Source: Mucilaginibacter pankratovii
GTDB lineage: Bacteria > Bacteroidota > Bacteroidia > Sphingobacteriales > Sphingobacteriaceae
Length of the DNA: 64,000 nucleotides
Assembly (NCBI RefSeq): GCF_014773265.1
Contig: NZ_JACWMY010000012.1
Location: 62,001-126,000 of the forward strand
Direction of reading: 5' to 3'
A program made the translations under genes and the position numbers. The notes below the pieces were generated by a model. It did not search any database. It saw only the letters and a list, made by a program, of their open reading frames with translations, and was not told where the DNA came from. The first letter of the stretch is position 1. Each line of letters starts with the position of its first letter. Positions 1 through 8,800 of this stretch are shown one piece after another.

Positions 1-482
1 CCGTTCATGCCGTGGCGGGTTTCGTGGGCTATCTGGGCGAAGAAGGCGGCCAGCTCACGTTTGTTGGTGATAGCATCCTTATCGGTACAAAAACCGCCGT
101 AATTTACCAGGTAAACACTATCAGGTTTTTCTTTTGCCCAGGGTTCGTTCCAGTCGCCGTCCTGGCGCACTATGCTGTCCTTACCGGTACGCTTATCGGT
201 GCGGATGAACTGGTATACCGATACCGCCCGCCTGGTAACCTGCACCTTTATTTGCGCCATATCGTCAACCGCTTTTATAAAGGCCTGGTAAGTATAAAAT
301 TTATCACGCTGGGGGAAAAGGTCGTTATACTGTTTTTCGCTCAAAAATTTGCTGAAAGAGGGGGTAGGCGCCGGGGGTGCAGGTGCCTTGGCTGTTGTGC
401 CGTTATTGCATTTAAAACTAAACAAGGGTACGGCAAGCAGGCAAATAAAGGCAATTTTAGCGGTGGATATAATGAGTTTCAT
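1..482 (-). CDS. GH19 chitinase-like lipoprotein (3' end cut by window edge)
   Basis: Reading leftward from an ATG at 480-482, the frame is open to the window edge for 160 codons. It starts with a hydrophobic signal sequence followed by a Cys near residue 25 (SFKCNNG), which suggests a lipoprotein. The mature part has FLSEKQYNDLFPQRDKFYTYQAF, shortened here to its family-like core LFPQRDKFYTYQAF, and then AAFFAQIAHETRHGMNG. The AAFFAQ-HET pattern is typical of glycoside hydrolase family 19, where the Glu of HET is the general acid. The likely role is cleavage of chitin or related beta-1,4 N-acetylglucosamine polymers at the cell surface. The C-terminal half lies outside the window, so the second catalytic residue cannot be checked. 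The opposite-strand ORF over the same bases is a shadow. Confidence 0.75.
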   Translation of the reverse strand, partial: MKLIISTAKIAFICLLAVPLFSFKCNNGTTAKAPAPPAPTPSFSKFLSEKQYNDLFPQRDKFYTYQAFIKAVDDMAQIKVQVTRRAVSVYQFIRTDKRTGKDSIVRQDGDWNEPWAKEKPDSVYLVNYGGFCTDKDAITNKRELAAFFAQIAHETRHGMN

Positions 483-640
483 AATGACACGAATTTCACG
501 AATGCGGCTAATTTACACAAATGATATGCCGCAGATAAATACATATAACGGTAATAAGCGTAAATTAATTCGTAAAACTCGAACAATTCGTGAAATTCGT
601 GTTATTTAATTCGTGAAATTCGCTCCATTAGTGAAATTGT
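483..640. repeat. Dispersed intergenic repeat, ACGAATTTCACGAAT family
   Basis: The gap between the chitinase start and the adenosyltransferase contains several copies of a 15-20 base motif on both strands: ACGAATTTCACGAAT at about 486-500, then repeated TTCGTGAAATTCG units at about 566-636. The same family occurs at about 35056-35178. It is imperfectly palindromic and non-coding. Any promoter for the two divergent flanking genes must lie within or beside it. Confidence 0.7.
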
Positions 641-644
641 TTAT

Positions 645-1193
645 ATGAAAATTTATACCAAAACAGGCGATAAAGGCTATACCTCCCTCATTGGTGGTAC
701 CCGTGTGCCCAAGCATCACCTGCGTATAGAAAGTTATGGTACCGTAGATGAGCTGAACAGTTATATCGGCCTCATCCGCGACCAGTCCATCGCCACCCAC
801 GATAAGGATGTTTTGAAGGAGATACAGGACAGGCTGTTCACCATAGGCTCTTCGTTGGCGGCCGATCCGGAGAAATCGCGCATGGTGATCCCCGACCTGA
901 AACCCGGGGATATAGAGCTACTGGAGCAGGAAATGGACAAGATGAACGAAACTTTGCCCGAGTTGCGGCATTTTATTTTGCCGGGCGGTAATAATGTTAT
1001 ATCTTACTGCCATATAGCGCGCTGTGTTTGCCGCCGTGCCGAACGTTTAACCGTTCACCTGGCGGAAGAAAGCACGGTAGACGGGCAGGTGAATATATAT
1101 CTTAACCGCCTTAGCGACTATTTATTTACGCTGGCGCGGAAGGTAGGAAATGACGCCGGGGTGCCCGAAAATAACTGGATACCAAGGCTATAA
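645..1193 (+). CDS. Cob(I)alamin adenosyltransferase, PduO type
   Basis: This 182 aa cytoplasmic enzyme transfers the 5'-deoxyadenosyl group of ATP to cob(I)alamin, giving adenosylcobalamin. The N-terminal ATP-binding signature TKTGDKGYTSL (residues 5-15), the VDELNSYIG segment and the C-terminal CRRAERL helix all match the PduO/MMAB-type trimeric family, and the length is normal. The start ATG follows the repeat-rich gap directly, with an A/T-rich leader and no strong Shine-Dalgarno sequence, as is usual in this phylum. No cobalamin biosynthesis genes or B12 riboswitch are visible nearby, so the gene probably serves salvage for B12-dependent enzymes encoded elsewhere. Confidence 0.93.
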   Translation: MKIYTKTGDKGYTSLIGGTRVPKHHLRIESYGTVDELNSYIGLIRDQSIATHDKDVLKEIQDRLFTIGSSLAADPEKSRMVIPDLKPGDIELLEQEMDKMNETLPELRHFILPGGNNVISYCHIARCVCRRAERLTVHLAEESTVDGQVNIYLNRLSDYLFTLARKVGNDAGVPENNWIPRL

Positions 1194-1235
1194 AAAAATT
1201 ACAAAAAAATAGTAAAAATCAATTTAAAAATATTA

Positions 1236-1243
1236 TACTTTTG
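1236..1243 (+). promoter_or_regulatory. Bacteroidota -7 element (TACTTTTG) for the DUF2795 gene
   Basis: TACTTTTG matches the TAnnTTTG -7 consensus of the Bacteroidota housekeeping sigma factor and sits 34 bases before the DUF2795 ATG. The A/T-rich run upstream has no clear -33 TTG at ideal spacing. Confidence 0.6.
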
Positions 1244-1276
1244 CGAAAACGGAAATTTACCAATTAATATAAAAGC

Positions 1277-1498
1277 ATGTATTGGACACTTGAATTAGCA
1301 TCGCACTTAGAAGATGCGCCCTGGCCGGCAACTAAAGATGAATTAATTGATTACGCTATCCGTTCCGGAGCGCCGGTAGAGGTTATTGAGAACCTGCAGG
1401 CACTGGAAGATGATGGAGAGCCTTATGAAAATATAGAAGAGATATGGCCGGATTACCCTACCAAAGACGACTTCTTTTTTAACGAAGACGAGTATTAG
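1277..1498 (+). CDS. DUF2795 small acidic protein
   Basis: This 73 aa, strongly acidic protein contains the conserved MYWTLELASHLEDAPWPATK start, the middle YAIRSGAPVEVIENL and the C-terminal DYPTKDDFFFNEDEY that define the DUF2795 family, which is nearly universal in Bacteroidota. The molecular function is unknown. It is a full-length family member with no signal peptide or membrane segment, so probably cytosolic. It has its own -7 element just upstream and a strong intrinsic terminator just downstream, so it appears to be monocistronic. Confidence 0.9.
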   Translation: MYWTLELASHLEDAPWPATKDELIDYAIRSGAPVEVIENLQALEDDGEPYENIEEIWPDYPTKDDFFFNEDEY

Positions 1499-1529
1499 TC
1501 TCCGTTACATAATTGCATAATACTGTAGG

Positions 1530-1555
1530 GCCCCCGATTTTCGGGGGCTTTTTTT
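1530..1555 (+). terminator. Intrinsic terminator after the DUF2795 gene
   Basis: An 8-bp stem GCCCCCGA/TCGGGGGC with a 3-base loop is followed by seven T residues. Confidence 0.9.
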
Positions 1556-1657
1556 GTTTAGCATAATGCTTAGCAATGTGCTGTAACTATTGGTTGTGGC
1601 GCTATGTCTCTTTTGTGCCCTGCTACTTACAATGTGGTATTTGGCCCCCGCAACACA

Positions 1658-1680
1658 TTTTTGGAATGATTTTGGTATTA
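1658..1680 (+). promoter_or_regulatory. Shared upstream box of the small membrane gene array, copy 1
   Basis: The motif TTTTTGGRATGANTTTG is present here, about 68 bases before the first small membrane gene. It recurs at 1964-1986 and 2262-2283 at nearly the same distance from the next two genes. The surrounding bases are less conserved, so this is a candidate promoter or activator site. Confidence 0.55.
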
Positions 1681-1728
1681 GGGTGATTATATACATCTAC
1701 ACTTAAACATTACAAAAAACACAACACT

Positions 1729-1875
1729 ATGAGAGGCTTATTGTACATCATCGCTGTCATCCTGGTAATCGGATGGGTATTCGGATTTTTCTACGCCGGT
1801 TCCGGCAACCTGATCCACATTTTACTGGTAATTGCCATTATCGCGTTACTTTTGGGGGTGATAAGAAGGGCTTGA
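1729..1875 (+). CDS. lmo0937-family small membrane protein, copy 1
   Basis: A 48 aa ORF begins MRGLLYIIAVILVIGWVFGF and ends HILLVIAIIALLLGVIRRA. It forms two hydrophobic helices separated by a short glycine-containing loop, with Arg at both ends. This matches the small membrane proteins annotated as lmo0937 family (DUF5670). The function is not established. It is the first of three tandem paralogs, each with its own upstream box and separated by non-coding spacers, so they look like separately transcribed duplicates. Confidence 0.85.
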   Translation: MRGLLYIIAVILVIGWVFGFFYAGSGNLIHILLVIAIIALLLGVIRRA

Positions 1876-1925
1876 GCAATGTTACAGCCCGTGTAAACGG
1901 CCGCTGTAATATTTTAGCATACAAA

Positions 1926-1957
1926 AAGAACGCTGCAACGCAGCGTTCTTTTTTTTA
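1926..1957 (+). terminator. Intrinsic terminator after small membrane gene 1
   Basis: Stem AAGAACGCTGC/GCAGCGTTCTT with an AAC loop, followed by a T-rich run. It separates copy 1 transcriptionally from copy 2. Confidence 0.9.
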
Positions 1958-1963
1958 TTATAA

Positions 1964-1986
1964 TTTTTTGGAATGATTTTGGTATT
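1964..1986 (+). promoter_or_regulatory. Shared upstream box, copy 2
   Basis: Second copy of the TTTTTGGAATGATTTTG motif, immediately after the terminator of copy 1 and about 65 bases before the ATG of copy 2. Its placement right after a terminator supports a promoter role. Confidence 0.6.
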
Positions 1987-2032
1987 GTGGTTAATAATCT
2001 ACTTAAATATTAACATATAAACACACAACAAC

Positions 2033-2179
2033 ATGAGAGGCTTACTTTACATAATTGCCGTTATCCTGGTTATAGGATGGATATTCGGATTTTTCTTTAA
2101 TCATGCAGGCAACATCATCCACGTATTATTAGTGATAGCCATTATCGCTTTATTGCTTGGAGTGATCAGGAGAGCCTGA
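2033..2179 (+). CDS. lmo0937-family small membrane protein, copy 2
   Basis: A 48 aa paralog of the gene at 1729. It begins MRGLLYIIAVILVIGWIFGF and ends with the same HVLLVIAIIALLLGVIRRA helix. The loop differs (FFNHAGNII), while the C-terminal helix is almost invariant, so selection appears to act on the membrane helices. Two transmembrane segments are predicted, with a basic C-terminus. Confidence 0.85.
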   Translation: MRGLLYIIAVILVIGWIFGFFFNHAGNIIHVLLVIAIIALLLGVIRRA

Positions 2180-2261
2180 TCACCGCTTCAGCGGGTTTAA
2201 TATCCGGTACGATATTTTAACATACAAACCAATTCCAAAAAGCATTATTTCATGATATCGC

Positions 2262-2283
2262 TTTTTGGGATGAGTTTGAATTT
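2262..2283 (+). promoter_or_regulatory. Shared upstream box, copy 3
   Basis: TTTTTGGGATGAGTTTG is a slightly diverged third copy of the box, 61 bases before the ATG of small membrane gene 3. Confidence 0.5.
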
Positions 2284-2324
2284 TTAACACTTATACATTC
2301 AACTAAACTTAAAAAAATTAAAAC

Positions 2325-2474
2325 ATGAGAAGCTTATTGTACATCGTCGCTGTTATCCTGGTTGTTATTTGGGTATTTGGCGCATTCGTAAGTCCGTTTG
2401 GCGGCAACATTATCCACGTATTATTGGTTATAGCCATTATCGCACTTTTATTAGGTGTTATCAGGAGGGCCTGA
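2325..2474 (+). CDS. lmo0937-family small membrane protein, copy 3
   Basis: A 49 aa third tandem paralog. It begins MRSLLYIVAVILVVIWVFGA and ends IIHVLLVIAIIALLLGVIRRA (last 19 residues identical to copy 2). The loop carries VSPFGGN. It has the same two-helix layout as the other two copies. It converges on ispD; a terminator that overlaps the ispD stop codon lies just downstream. Confidence 0.85.
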   Translation: MRSLLYIVAVILVVIWVFGAFVSPFGGNIIHVLLVIAIIALLLGVIRRA

Positions 2475-2500
2475 TAATCAACCCACGATCAAATAAAACT

Positions 2501-2533
2501 AACCATCGGCCAATTAGGCTGATGGTTTTTTGT
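2501..2533 (+). terminator. Intrinsic terminator overlapping the ispD 3' end
   Basis: Stem AACCATCGGCC/GGCTGATGGTT (one G-U pair) with an AATTA loop, followed by a T run. The ispD stop codon on the other strand lies in the loop. Confidence 0.85.
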
Positions 2534-3230
2534 TTATAAGCGCCTCTGCAATGGCAATATCTTCGGGAAAGGTGATCTTAATGTTGGTGTAATTACCCTC
2601 TATCAGGTGTATCTGCGCACCGGCTTGTTCTACTACCGAGGCGTCGTCGGTAAATTTTTGGTCGTACGGTTGCTCATAAGCTTTCTTCAGTAGCGCCGAT
2701 TGAAAGGTTTGCGGGGTTTGCACCAGGTAGATGTCATCCCGGTTTAAGCTTTGCGATGTATCTCCGGTGAGCTGCCTCACCGAGTCGCGGCTTTTAACGG
2801 CAACTACGGCGCTTTCATGCGCTTCCGCGTAGCGATAAGCCTCATCTATTACAGCCGGATCTATCAGCGGCCTTACCGCATCGTGTACAGCAATTAGCAC
2901 ATCTTTATCGGTAATCTGGTCAATGGCGTTCTTTACGGAATGAAAACGTGTTTCGCCACCCGGAATTAATGTGTGCTTTATAGCGAAGTTATGCACAGCG
3001 CAAAGTTCTTTCCACAGCACATGATAGTTAGCATGCAGTACCAAAATAAGTTCCGGAGAGGCGGCGCTATTGTGGAAAGCTTCCAGCGTATACATCAGTA
3101 CCGGCTTACCGTTCAATTCTAAAAACTGCTTAGGCAAAGCCGACTGCATCCGCGTACCCGAGCCACCGGCCACGATGATAGCGTAGCATTTCGGATTTCG
3201 AATTTCGGATGTCGGATTTGTGATTTGCAT
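2514..3230 (-). CDS. ispD: 2-C-methyl-D-erythritol 4-phosphate cytidylyltransferase
   Basis: This enzyme converts MEP and CTP to CDP-methylerythritol, the third step of the non-mevalonate isoprenoid pathway, in the cytoplasm. The CTP-binding signature AIIVAGGSGTRMQSALPKQF lies near residues 17-36, and AVHDAVRPLID and the C-terminal KITFPEDIAIAE segment are also typical. The frame opens further upstream, but the ATG at 3230 gives 238 aa, close to the family length. Residues 2-14 (QITNPTSEIRNPK) are encoded by a dispersed TTTCGGATTTCGAATTTCGGA-type repeat, so a repeat appears to have supplied the start codon. Confidence 0.93.
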   Translation of the reverse strand: MQITNPTSEIRNPKCYAIIVAGGSGTRMQSALPKQFLELNGKPVLMYTLEAFHNSAASPELILVLHANYHVLWKELCAVHNFAIKHTLIPGGETRFHSVKNAIDQITDKDVLIAVHDAVRPLIDPAVIDEAYRYAEAHESAVVAVKSRDSVRQLTGDTSQSLNRDDIYLVQTPQTFQSALLKKAYEQPYDQKFTDDASVVEQAGAQIHLIEGNYTNIKITFPEDIAIAEALINKKPSA

Positions 3231-3326
3231 GGCCGCTAAATTACGATTTGAAGCATAAAAAAATGTCATCCCGCTTTGCGAAATGACATTATATATAAAT
3301 CCGAAATCGAAATTCCGAAACCTCTA
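3184..3326. repeat. Dispersed TCCGAAATTCGAAATCCG repeat flanking the ispD start
   Basis: Copies of the motif family AAATCCGAAATTCGAAA occur at about 3184-3226, inside the ispD reading frame, and at about 3297-3325. The queA terminator lies between them. Confidence 0.6.
3255..3290 (-). terminator. Intrinsic terminator after queA
   Basis: On the minus strand the stem AATGTCAT/ATGACATT (3262-3269 with 3283-3290) is followed by seven T residues, read as A at 3255-3261. Confidence 0.75.
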
Positions 3327-3329
3327 AAA

Positions 3330-4379
3330 TTAGATGATCAGCATCGCGTCGCCGTAGCTGTAAAAGCGGTATTTTTCTTTCACTGCAACTTCGTAAGCGT
3401 TCATTACATGCTCGTAACCACCAAATGCGCTTACCATCATCAACAGGGTTGATTCTGGTGTGTGGAAGTTGGTGATCATGCTGTTGGCTATGCTGAAATC
3501 GTATGGAGGGAAGATGAACTTGCTGGTCCAGTCGTTAGCGGCCTTCAGGGATTTGCCTGCAGATACGGCAGATTCAACCGCGCGCATAGAGGTGGTGCCT
3601 ACAGCGCAGATGCGGCTTTTACGTTCGATGCCTTTGTTTACAATATCAGCCTGTTTTGCTTCGATGATAAATTGCTCCGAATCCATCTTGTGCTTGGTTA
3701 AGTCCTCCACCTCTACCGGGCGGAAGGTGCCTAAGCCAACGTGCAGCGTAACCTCGGCAAATTCAACACCTTTCAGTTCCAGGCGTTTCATCAGCTCGCG
3801 GCTAAAGTGCAGGCCTGCGGTAGGGGCCGCAACAGCGCCTTCGTGCTTGGCAAATATGGTTTGGTAGCGTTCTTTATCGTCGGCAGTGGCTTTGCGTTTA
3901 ATGTATTTTGGCAGCGGTGTCTCGCCCAGGATCTCCACATTGCGGCGGAACTCCTCGTCGGTGCCATCAAACAAAAAGCGGATGGTACGGCCACGCGAGG
4001 TGGTATTATCCACAACCTCGGCTATCAGCAGGTCGTCGTCGCCAAAATATAGTTTGTTGCCAACGCGTATTTTACGTGCAGGGTCAACCAATACGTCCCA
4101 AAGGCGTAGTTCTTTATTAAGTTCGCGTAGCAAAAAAACCTCGATGGTAGCACCTGTTTTTTCTTTATTGCCGTACATGCGCGCAGGGAATACTTTTGTA
4201 TTATTCAGGATCATTACATCCTTGTCGTCAAAATAATCCAGTATATCCTTGAATATTTTATGCTCAATTTTGCCCGAATCGCGGTGTAGGACCATTAAAC
4301 GCGATTCGTCGCGTATATCTGATGGAGAATGAGCGATCAATGACTCGGGTAAATTGAATTTAAACTGGGATAATTTCAT
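3330..4379 (-). CDS. queA: S-adenosylmethionine:tRNA ribosyltransferase-isomerase
   Basis: QueA uses the ribosyl part of SAM to turn preQ1 at wobble position 34 of GUN tRNAs into epoxyqueuosine. The 349 aa product is full length. It has the family N-terminus [12 protein letters not shown], the [12 protein letters not shown] segment, and the highly conserved [13 protein letters not shown] and [10 protein letters not shown] motifs, ending near YGDAMLII. It starts at an ATG with a clean A/T-rich leader. It runs in the same direction as ispD but is separated from it by a terminator. No other queuosine genes are nearby. Confidence 0.96.
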   Translation of the reverse strand: MKLSQFKFNLPESLIAHSPSDIRDESRLMVLHRDSGKIEHKIFKDILDYFDDKDVMILNNTKVFPARMYGNKEKTGATIEVFLLRELNKELRLWDVLVDPARKIRVGNKLYFGDDDLLIAEVVDNTTSRGRTIRFLFDGTDEEFRRNVEILGETPLPKYIKRKATADDKERYQTIFAKHEGAVAAPTAGLHFSRELMKRLELKGVEFAEVTLHVGLGTFRPVEVEDLTKHKMDSEQFIIEAKQADIVNKGIERKSRICAVGTTSMRAVESAVSAGKSLKAANDWTSKFIFPPYDFSIANSMITNFHTPESTLLMMVSAFGGYEHVMNAYEVAVKEKYRFYSYGDAMLII

Positions 4380-4487
4380 GCTTTATATATGAATTTTCAG
4401 GGCGCAAATGTACGGATTTTTTGTTAGATTAACCGATTTTTTTGCATTTCGTTTTGATTGCAGAAAAAATACTTTTATTAAAATTGC

Positions 4488-4513
4488 TGTAACTTAAAGC
4501 CTTAATAGCGGTC
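4488..4513 (+). promoter_or_regulatory. Possible ECF-type promoter before the ABC permease
   Basis: TGTAAC at 4488-4493, a 16-base spacer, then GGTC at 4510-4513. The spacing equals that of the two GIN-gene promoters (TGTAAC-N16-CGTC), but the -10 differs by one base. The distance to the ATG is 74 bases. Confidence 0.3.
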
Positions 4514-4587
4514 TAACCAAATGTTACCCCGGTTTTGTTAACTAACAGGGCGGCTTTAAACGGGCCTCTACACAGAAAAATACTGAT

Positions 4588-5835
4588 ATGATCATATTAA
4601 AACTTATCCGCGAAAGTTTCCTGTTTGCATACGATGCGCTTAGGCAAAATAAGCTGCGAACCATGCTATCGTTATTGGGGGTAACCATTGGTATATTTAC
4701 CATTATAGCGGTGTATTCGGCAGTGGATACTTTGCGTAACAACCTGCAGGCAAGCGTAAACAAGCTGGGTAATAACAGTATTTATATAGAGAAATGGCCG
4801 TGGGTAGGCGAAGAGAATTTCCCCTGGTGGAAATACATGCAGCGCCCGGTGGCCAAACTGCGCGATTACGAGCAGGTGCGCCGCCGTAGCCAAACCGCAA
4901 AAGCCATATCGTACGATATCAGTATTGATAACCGCACTGTAAAATATGGCAGCAACACGGTTGATGGTGCCCAGATAGGTGCCGTATCATTTGAGCACGA
5001 CAAGGTGATCAACTTTGATTTTAAAGACGGGCGGTATTTTACCGAGATTGAAGCGCGTACAGGTGCCCCAATTACCCTGATAGGTTATGATATTGCCGAA
5101 AATCTTTTTCCGGCGGGCGATGCGGTAGGCAAGCAGATAAAAATTATGGGCCGCAAGGTTACCGTTATAGGCGTGTTTACCAAGCAGGGCGATGATATGC
5201 TGGGCATATCAACCGATAAGCAAGTGTTGGTGCCCCTGAATTTTGCCAAGAACGTTATTGACGTGGAGAACGAAAAATACCAGCCTTCTATCGTTGTACG
5301 TGGGTTAGATAACCTATCGGAAGACGAAGTGGAAAGTGAGATCCGTGGTATCATGCGTTCTGTAAGAAGTATCCGCCCCGGCGCTGAAGATAATTTTGCG
5401 CTGAACAAATCGAGCGTTATCACCAATCAATTGGACAGCTTATTTGGGATAGTGAATAAGGGCGGGTTTATTATCGGTTTATTTTCCCTGCTGGTAGGTG
5501 GGTTTGGCGTGGCCAATATCATGTTTGTATCGGTAAGAGAGCGTACTAACATCATAGGTATCCAGAAATCGCTTGGCGCGAAAAATTACTTTATTTTGCT
5601 GCAATTCCTCATCGAATCCATGATCCTGTGCCTGATTGGGGGCCTTATAGGCATCGGATTGGTTTACCTGGGCACCTTTGGCGTAAAGGCAGCAACGGAT
5701 CTTCAAATCATTTTAGATATAGATAACATCATAACCGGCGTAAGCTATTCCCTAACCATCGGTATCATTGCAGGTATCATCCCGGCGTATGGCGCTTCGC
5801 GTATGGATCCGGTTGAGGCTATCCGCACAAACTAA
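4588..5835 (+). CDS. MacB/FtsX-type ABC transporter permease
   Basis: This 415 aa inner-membrane protein has the MacB topology. One transmembrane helix near residues 26-46 (MLSLLGVTIGIFTIIAVYSA) is followed by a periplasmic MacB_PCD domain of about 240 residues. Three C-terminal helices make up the FtsX domain (about 290-405), which carries VGGFGVANIMFVSVRERTNI, a typical coupling segment, and the family ending GIIPAYGASRMDPVEAIRTN. Such permeases drive export or mechanotransmission across the envelope. No ATPase or membrane-fusion partner is adjacent, so its ATP-binding subunit must be encoded elsewhere. It converges on the histidine kinase gene with a gap of only 6 bases. Confidence 0.9.
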   Translation: MIILKLIRESFLFAYDALRQNKLRTMLSLLGVTIGIFTIIAVYSAVDTLRNNLQASVNKLGNNSIYIEKWPWVGEENFPWWKYMQRPVAKLRDYEQVRRRSQTAKAISYDISIDNRTVKYGSNTVDGAQIGAVSFEHDKVINFDFKDGRYFTEIEARTGAPITLIGYDIAENLFPAGDAVGKQIKIMGRKVTVIGVFTKQGDDMLGISTDKQVLVPLNFAKNVIDVENEKYQPSIVVRGLDNLSEDEVESEIRGIMRSVRSIRPGAEDNFALNKSSVITNQLDSLFGIVNKGGFIIGLFSLLVGGFGVANIMFVSVRERTNIIGIQKSLGAKNYFILLQFLIESMILCLIGGLIGIGLVYLGTFGVKAATDLQIILDIDNIITGVSYSLTIGIIAGIIPAYGASRMDPVEAIRTN

Positions 5836-5841
5836 TCGCAG

Positions 5842-8800
5842 CTAAACCAAGCCGTTAGGTGCAGTAACCGCCGGTTTGCAATGCTTTGATATTTTGCCGA
5901 ACAGATCCTCGGGTACAAATGGTTTGGTAAGGTAATCGCACATCCCGTGTTCAAAAGCTTTAGCGTGTGTTTCGGGCATGGCATCGGCGGTAAAGGCTAT
6001 AATAGGCAGTTGGGGCTGTGATTCCTTAATAATAGCCGAGGCCTCGAAGCCATCCATTACAGGCATTTGCAGGTCCATAATAATCAGGTCGTATACTTTT
6101 TCGGTAGCCATATTCACCGCTATTTGTCCGTTGAGGGCTTCATCTACATTAGCCTGCCATTTTTTTAGGAACTTGGAGGCTATCATGATATTCATCTTAT
6201 TATCATCCACCACCAAAATATTCATACCGTAAAGGTTTGGCGGCAACGGTGTATGTGGAGCTGTTTCGGGCTGAGCGGTTAACTGCGCTGCCAGGTCAAA
6301 CAATACCGGGAAGCTGAATTGTGTGCCTTTGCCCAATTCGCTGCTTACCTGTATGGTGCTATTGTAAAGCTCTACCAGCCGCTTGGTTATCGCCAGGCCA
6401 AGGCCCGTACCACCGTAATCGTTATTGATTACCTGTTCTTCCTGTATAAAAGGATCGAAGATAACGCCAAGGTTCCCGGGTGCTATGCCGATGCCGGTAT
6501 CGGTAACTTTAAATTTAATCAGTATTTCTTTATCGCTTAGCTGTTGGTTCTCCAGTGCAATAGTTACCTTGCCTTTTTTGGTAAACTTAACGGCGTTGTT
6601 TACCAGGTTTATCAATATTTGCCCAAGCCGTGTTTGGTCGCCTACAAGGTATTCGGGGATGCTGCTGTCGGCTATTAATTCTATCTCCAGGTTTTTTTCT
6701 ATCGCTTTGGCATAAAACGACTGCCTGACGTTTTGCGCCAGGTGGTGAATGTTAAAAACCGAATTGTTCAATACCAGCTTGCCCGCCTCTATTTTGTTGT
6801 AATCCAATATATCGTTGATGATGGCCAACAGGTTTTCGCCGCTGAATTTAAGGGTGTTAAGGTATTCTAATTGCTCGGGGCGAGGGTCTTCTGACAATAG
6901 CAGGTTGGTGGTGCCTATCACGGCGTTCATCGGCGTGCGAATCTCGTGGCTCATGATAGAAAGGAACTCTGATTTAAAGTGTGAGGATCGCTCGGCCTGT
7001 TCCTTTGCGGTGATGAGTTCCTGCCTTGCTATCTGCTGCAGGGTAATATCTTCGCCTATACTGGTTGTGCCTTTAAGCTTGCCATCATCGTCATAACTGA
7101 TGGTGTTTTGCCAACTGATGATGCGCTGCTCTCCGTTACGGCAAATAATAGGGTTTACAAAATGTGGCGCAACGGTATTGTGTTCAAACCAGGCGGTCAT
7201 CATTTCACGAAGGTCTTCGGGTACAAAATTGTCCATCCAGTTCATGCCCAGTATCTCACCCTGCTGATAGCCCACCAGGTGGGCCAGGTATTTATTGCAG
7301 AAAATAACATTGCCGTTAGCATCCAGGGATAGCGCCGCCAGCTTAATAGTTTCCAGCACCTGCTGAAATTTATTCTCCGTGCTTTTGTGCTCTATTTCGG
7401 CCTGTTTGCGCTGGGTGATGTCCTGCAGGGTGCCTACAATTTTACGTACGGTGCCGTCTTCGCGCAGCATTAGCTTGCCGGTAATTACACTCACGTGCTT
7501 TAAATTGCCTTTGGGGGTAATAATGCGATATTCCACCGCTACATCCGATGCAGCTTTAAATAAGTTCCTGATCACATAAACATCATCCGGGTGAATGTAT
7601 TTGATCAGGGTTCTGCCTGCTATTGATATTGAGGCCTCACTTTCGTCCAGTTCATAAATTGCGTTCACTTCATCGCTCCAGGCAAGTTTTTTTGTGGTGT
7701 TATCAAACTTCCAGTTACCAATTTTGGCTATCTTTTGAGCTTCCAGCAGTTCTGTCTGGCTTATTTTTACCGCTTTTTCGGCCAGGCGGGCATCGGTAAC
7801 ATCCTGTATAATACCAACTATGCGTTGTAGTTTACCATCTTCGTTGTATTGCAGGGCGCCCCGTAATATTTTAATATACTTTAAATTACCTTTCGGGGTA
7901 ATCATTTTATGCTCGTGGCTGGCTTCTGTTATGGTGGTGATATTTGTAAAATATGCCGAGGTACGCTCCAGGTCGTCGGGGTGTACCAGGCTCATGTAGT
8001 ATCTAAACTTGTCAAACTCGCCCGGGATGTTATCAACCTCTAAAACGGTGAACAGATTGTCGGACCAATAATCTTCGCGCGTGATGGCATTAAACCACCA
8101 GTTACCTGTTTTTGCTATGCTTTGAGCCTGTTGTAAAAGGGCCTCGCTTTCTTTTAAGGCGTCGGCACGCCTTTTTTGTTCGGTAATATCGGTAACCGCT
8201 ACGGATATGCGGCGCATGTAATTGCCATTAACGTCAAATACTGCCGAGATCTTAGACATGAACCACTTTGGCTTGCCATACAGCGACGGGAACTCTATAG
8301 TGGCGGTCTCTTTATTTTTTATAACTCCATGGTAAACATTTTCAAAGTAAACACCCTGTTCCGGCCCCACCACCTCCAGGAGGCTTTTATTTAAAAAGTG
8401 ATCTTCAGCTAAGTAGGATGGGCTGTGCGGCCCAAACCAAACGTTAAGGCATACCATATTCTCATCCAGCTCAAAAATGGTATCGTTTACCGAACTGATA
8501 AGCGCGTGCAGTTGTGCCTGGCTGGCGCGTAGCTTATGATCGTTCTCTACCAGCGATTCGTTTAGCTGTAATACCTCGCCCAGCGCTTTTTTAAACTGCA
8601 TCTGGTAGCTCACCATCACAAAGAATGATACATAGGCAATAAGCGTAAAAACAACCAGCAAAACAACAAGCACACCGCCCGATATAAACAGCTTTGGGGA
8701 ATAGTAGTAAGCGCCAAGGATGGCAATAAAATTCAGCACGCTAACGGTAACAAATTCCCAGCGCCTGTTGCAAAAAAACGTTAATGAAATAAATATGGTG

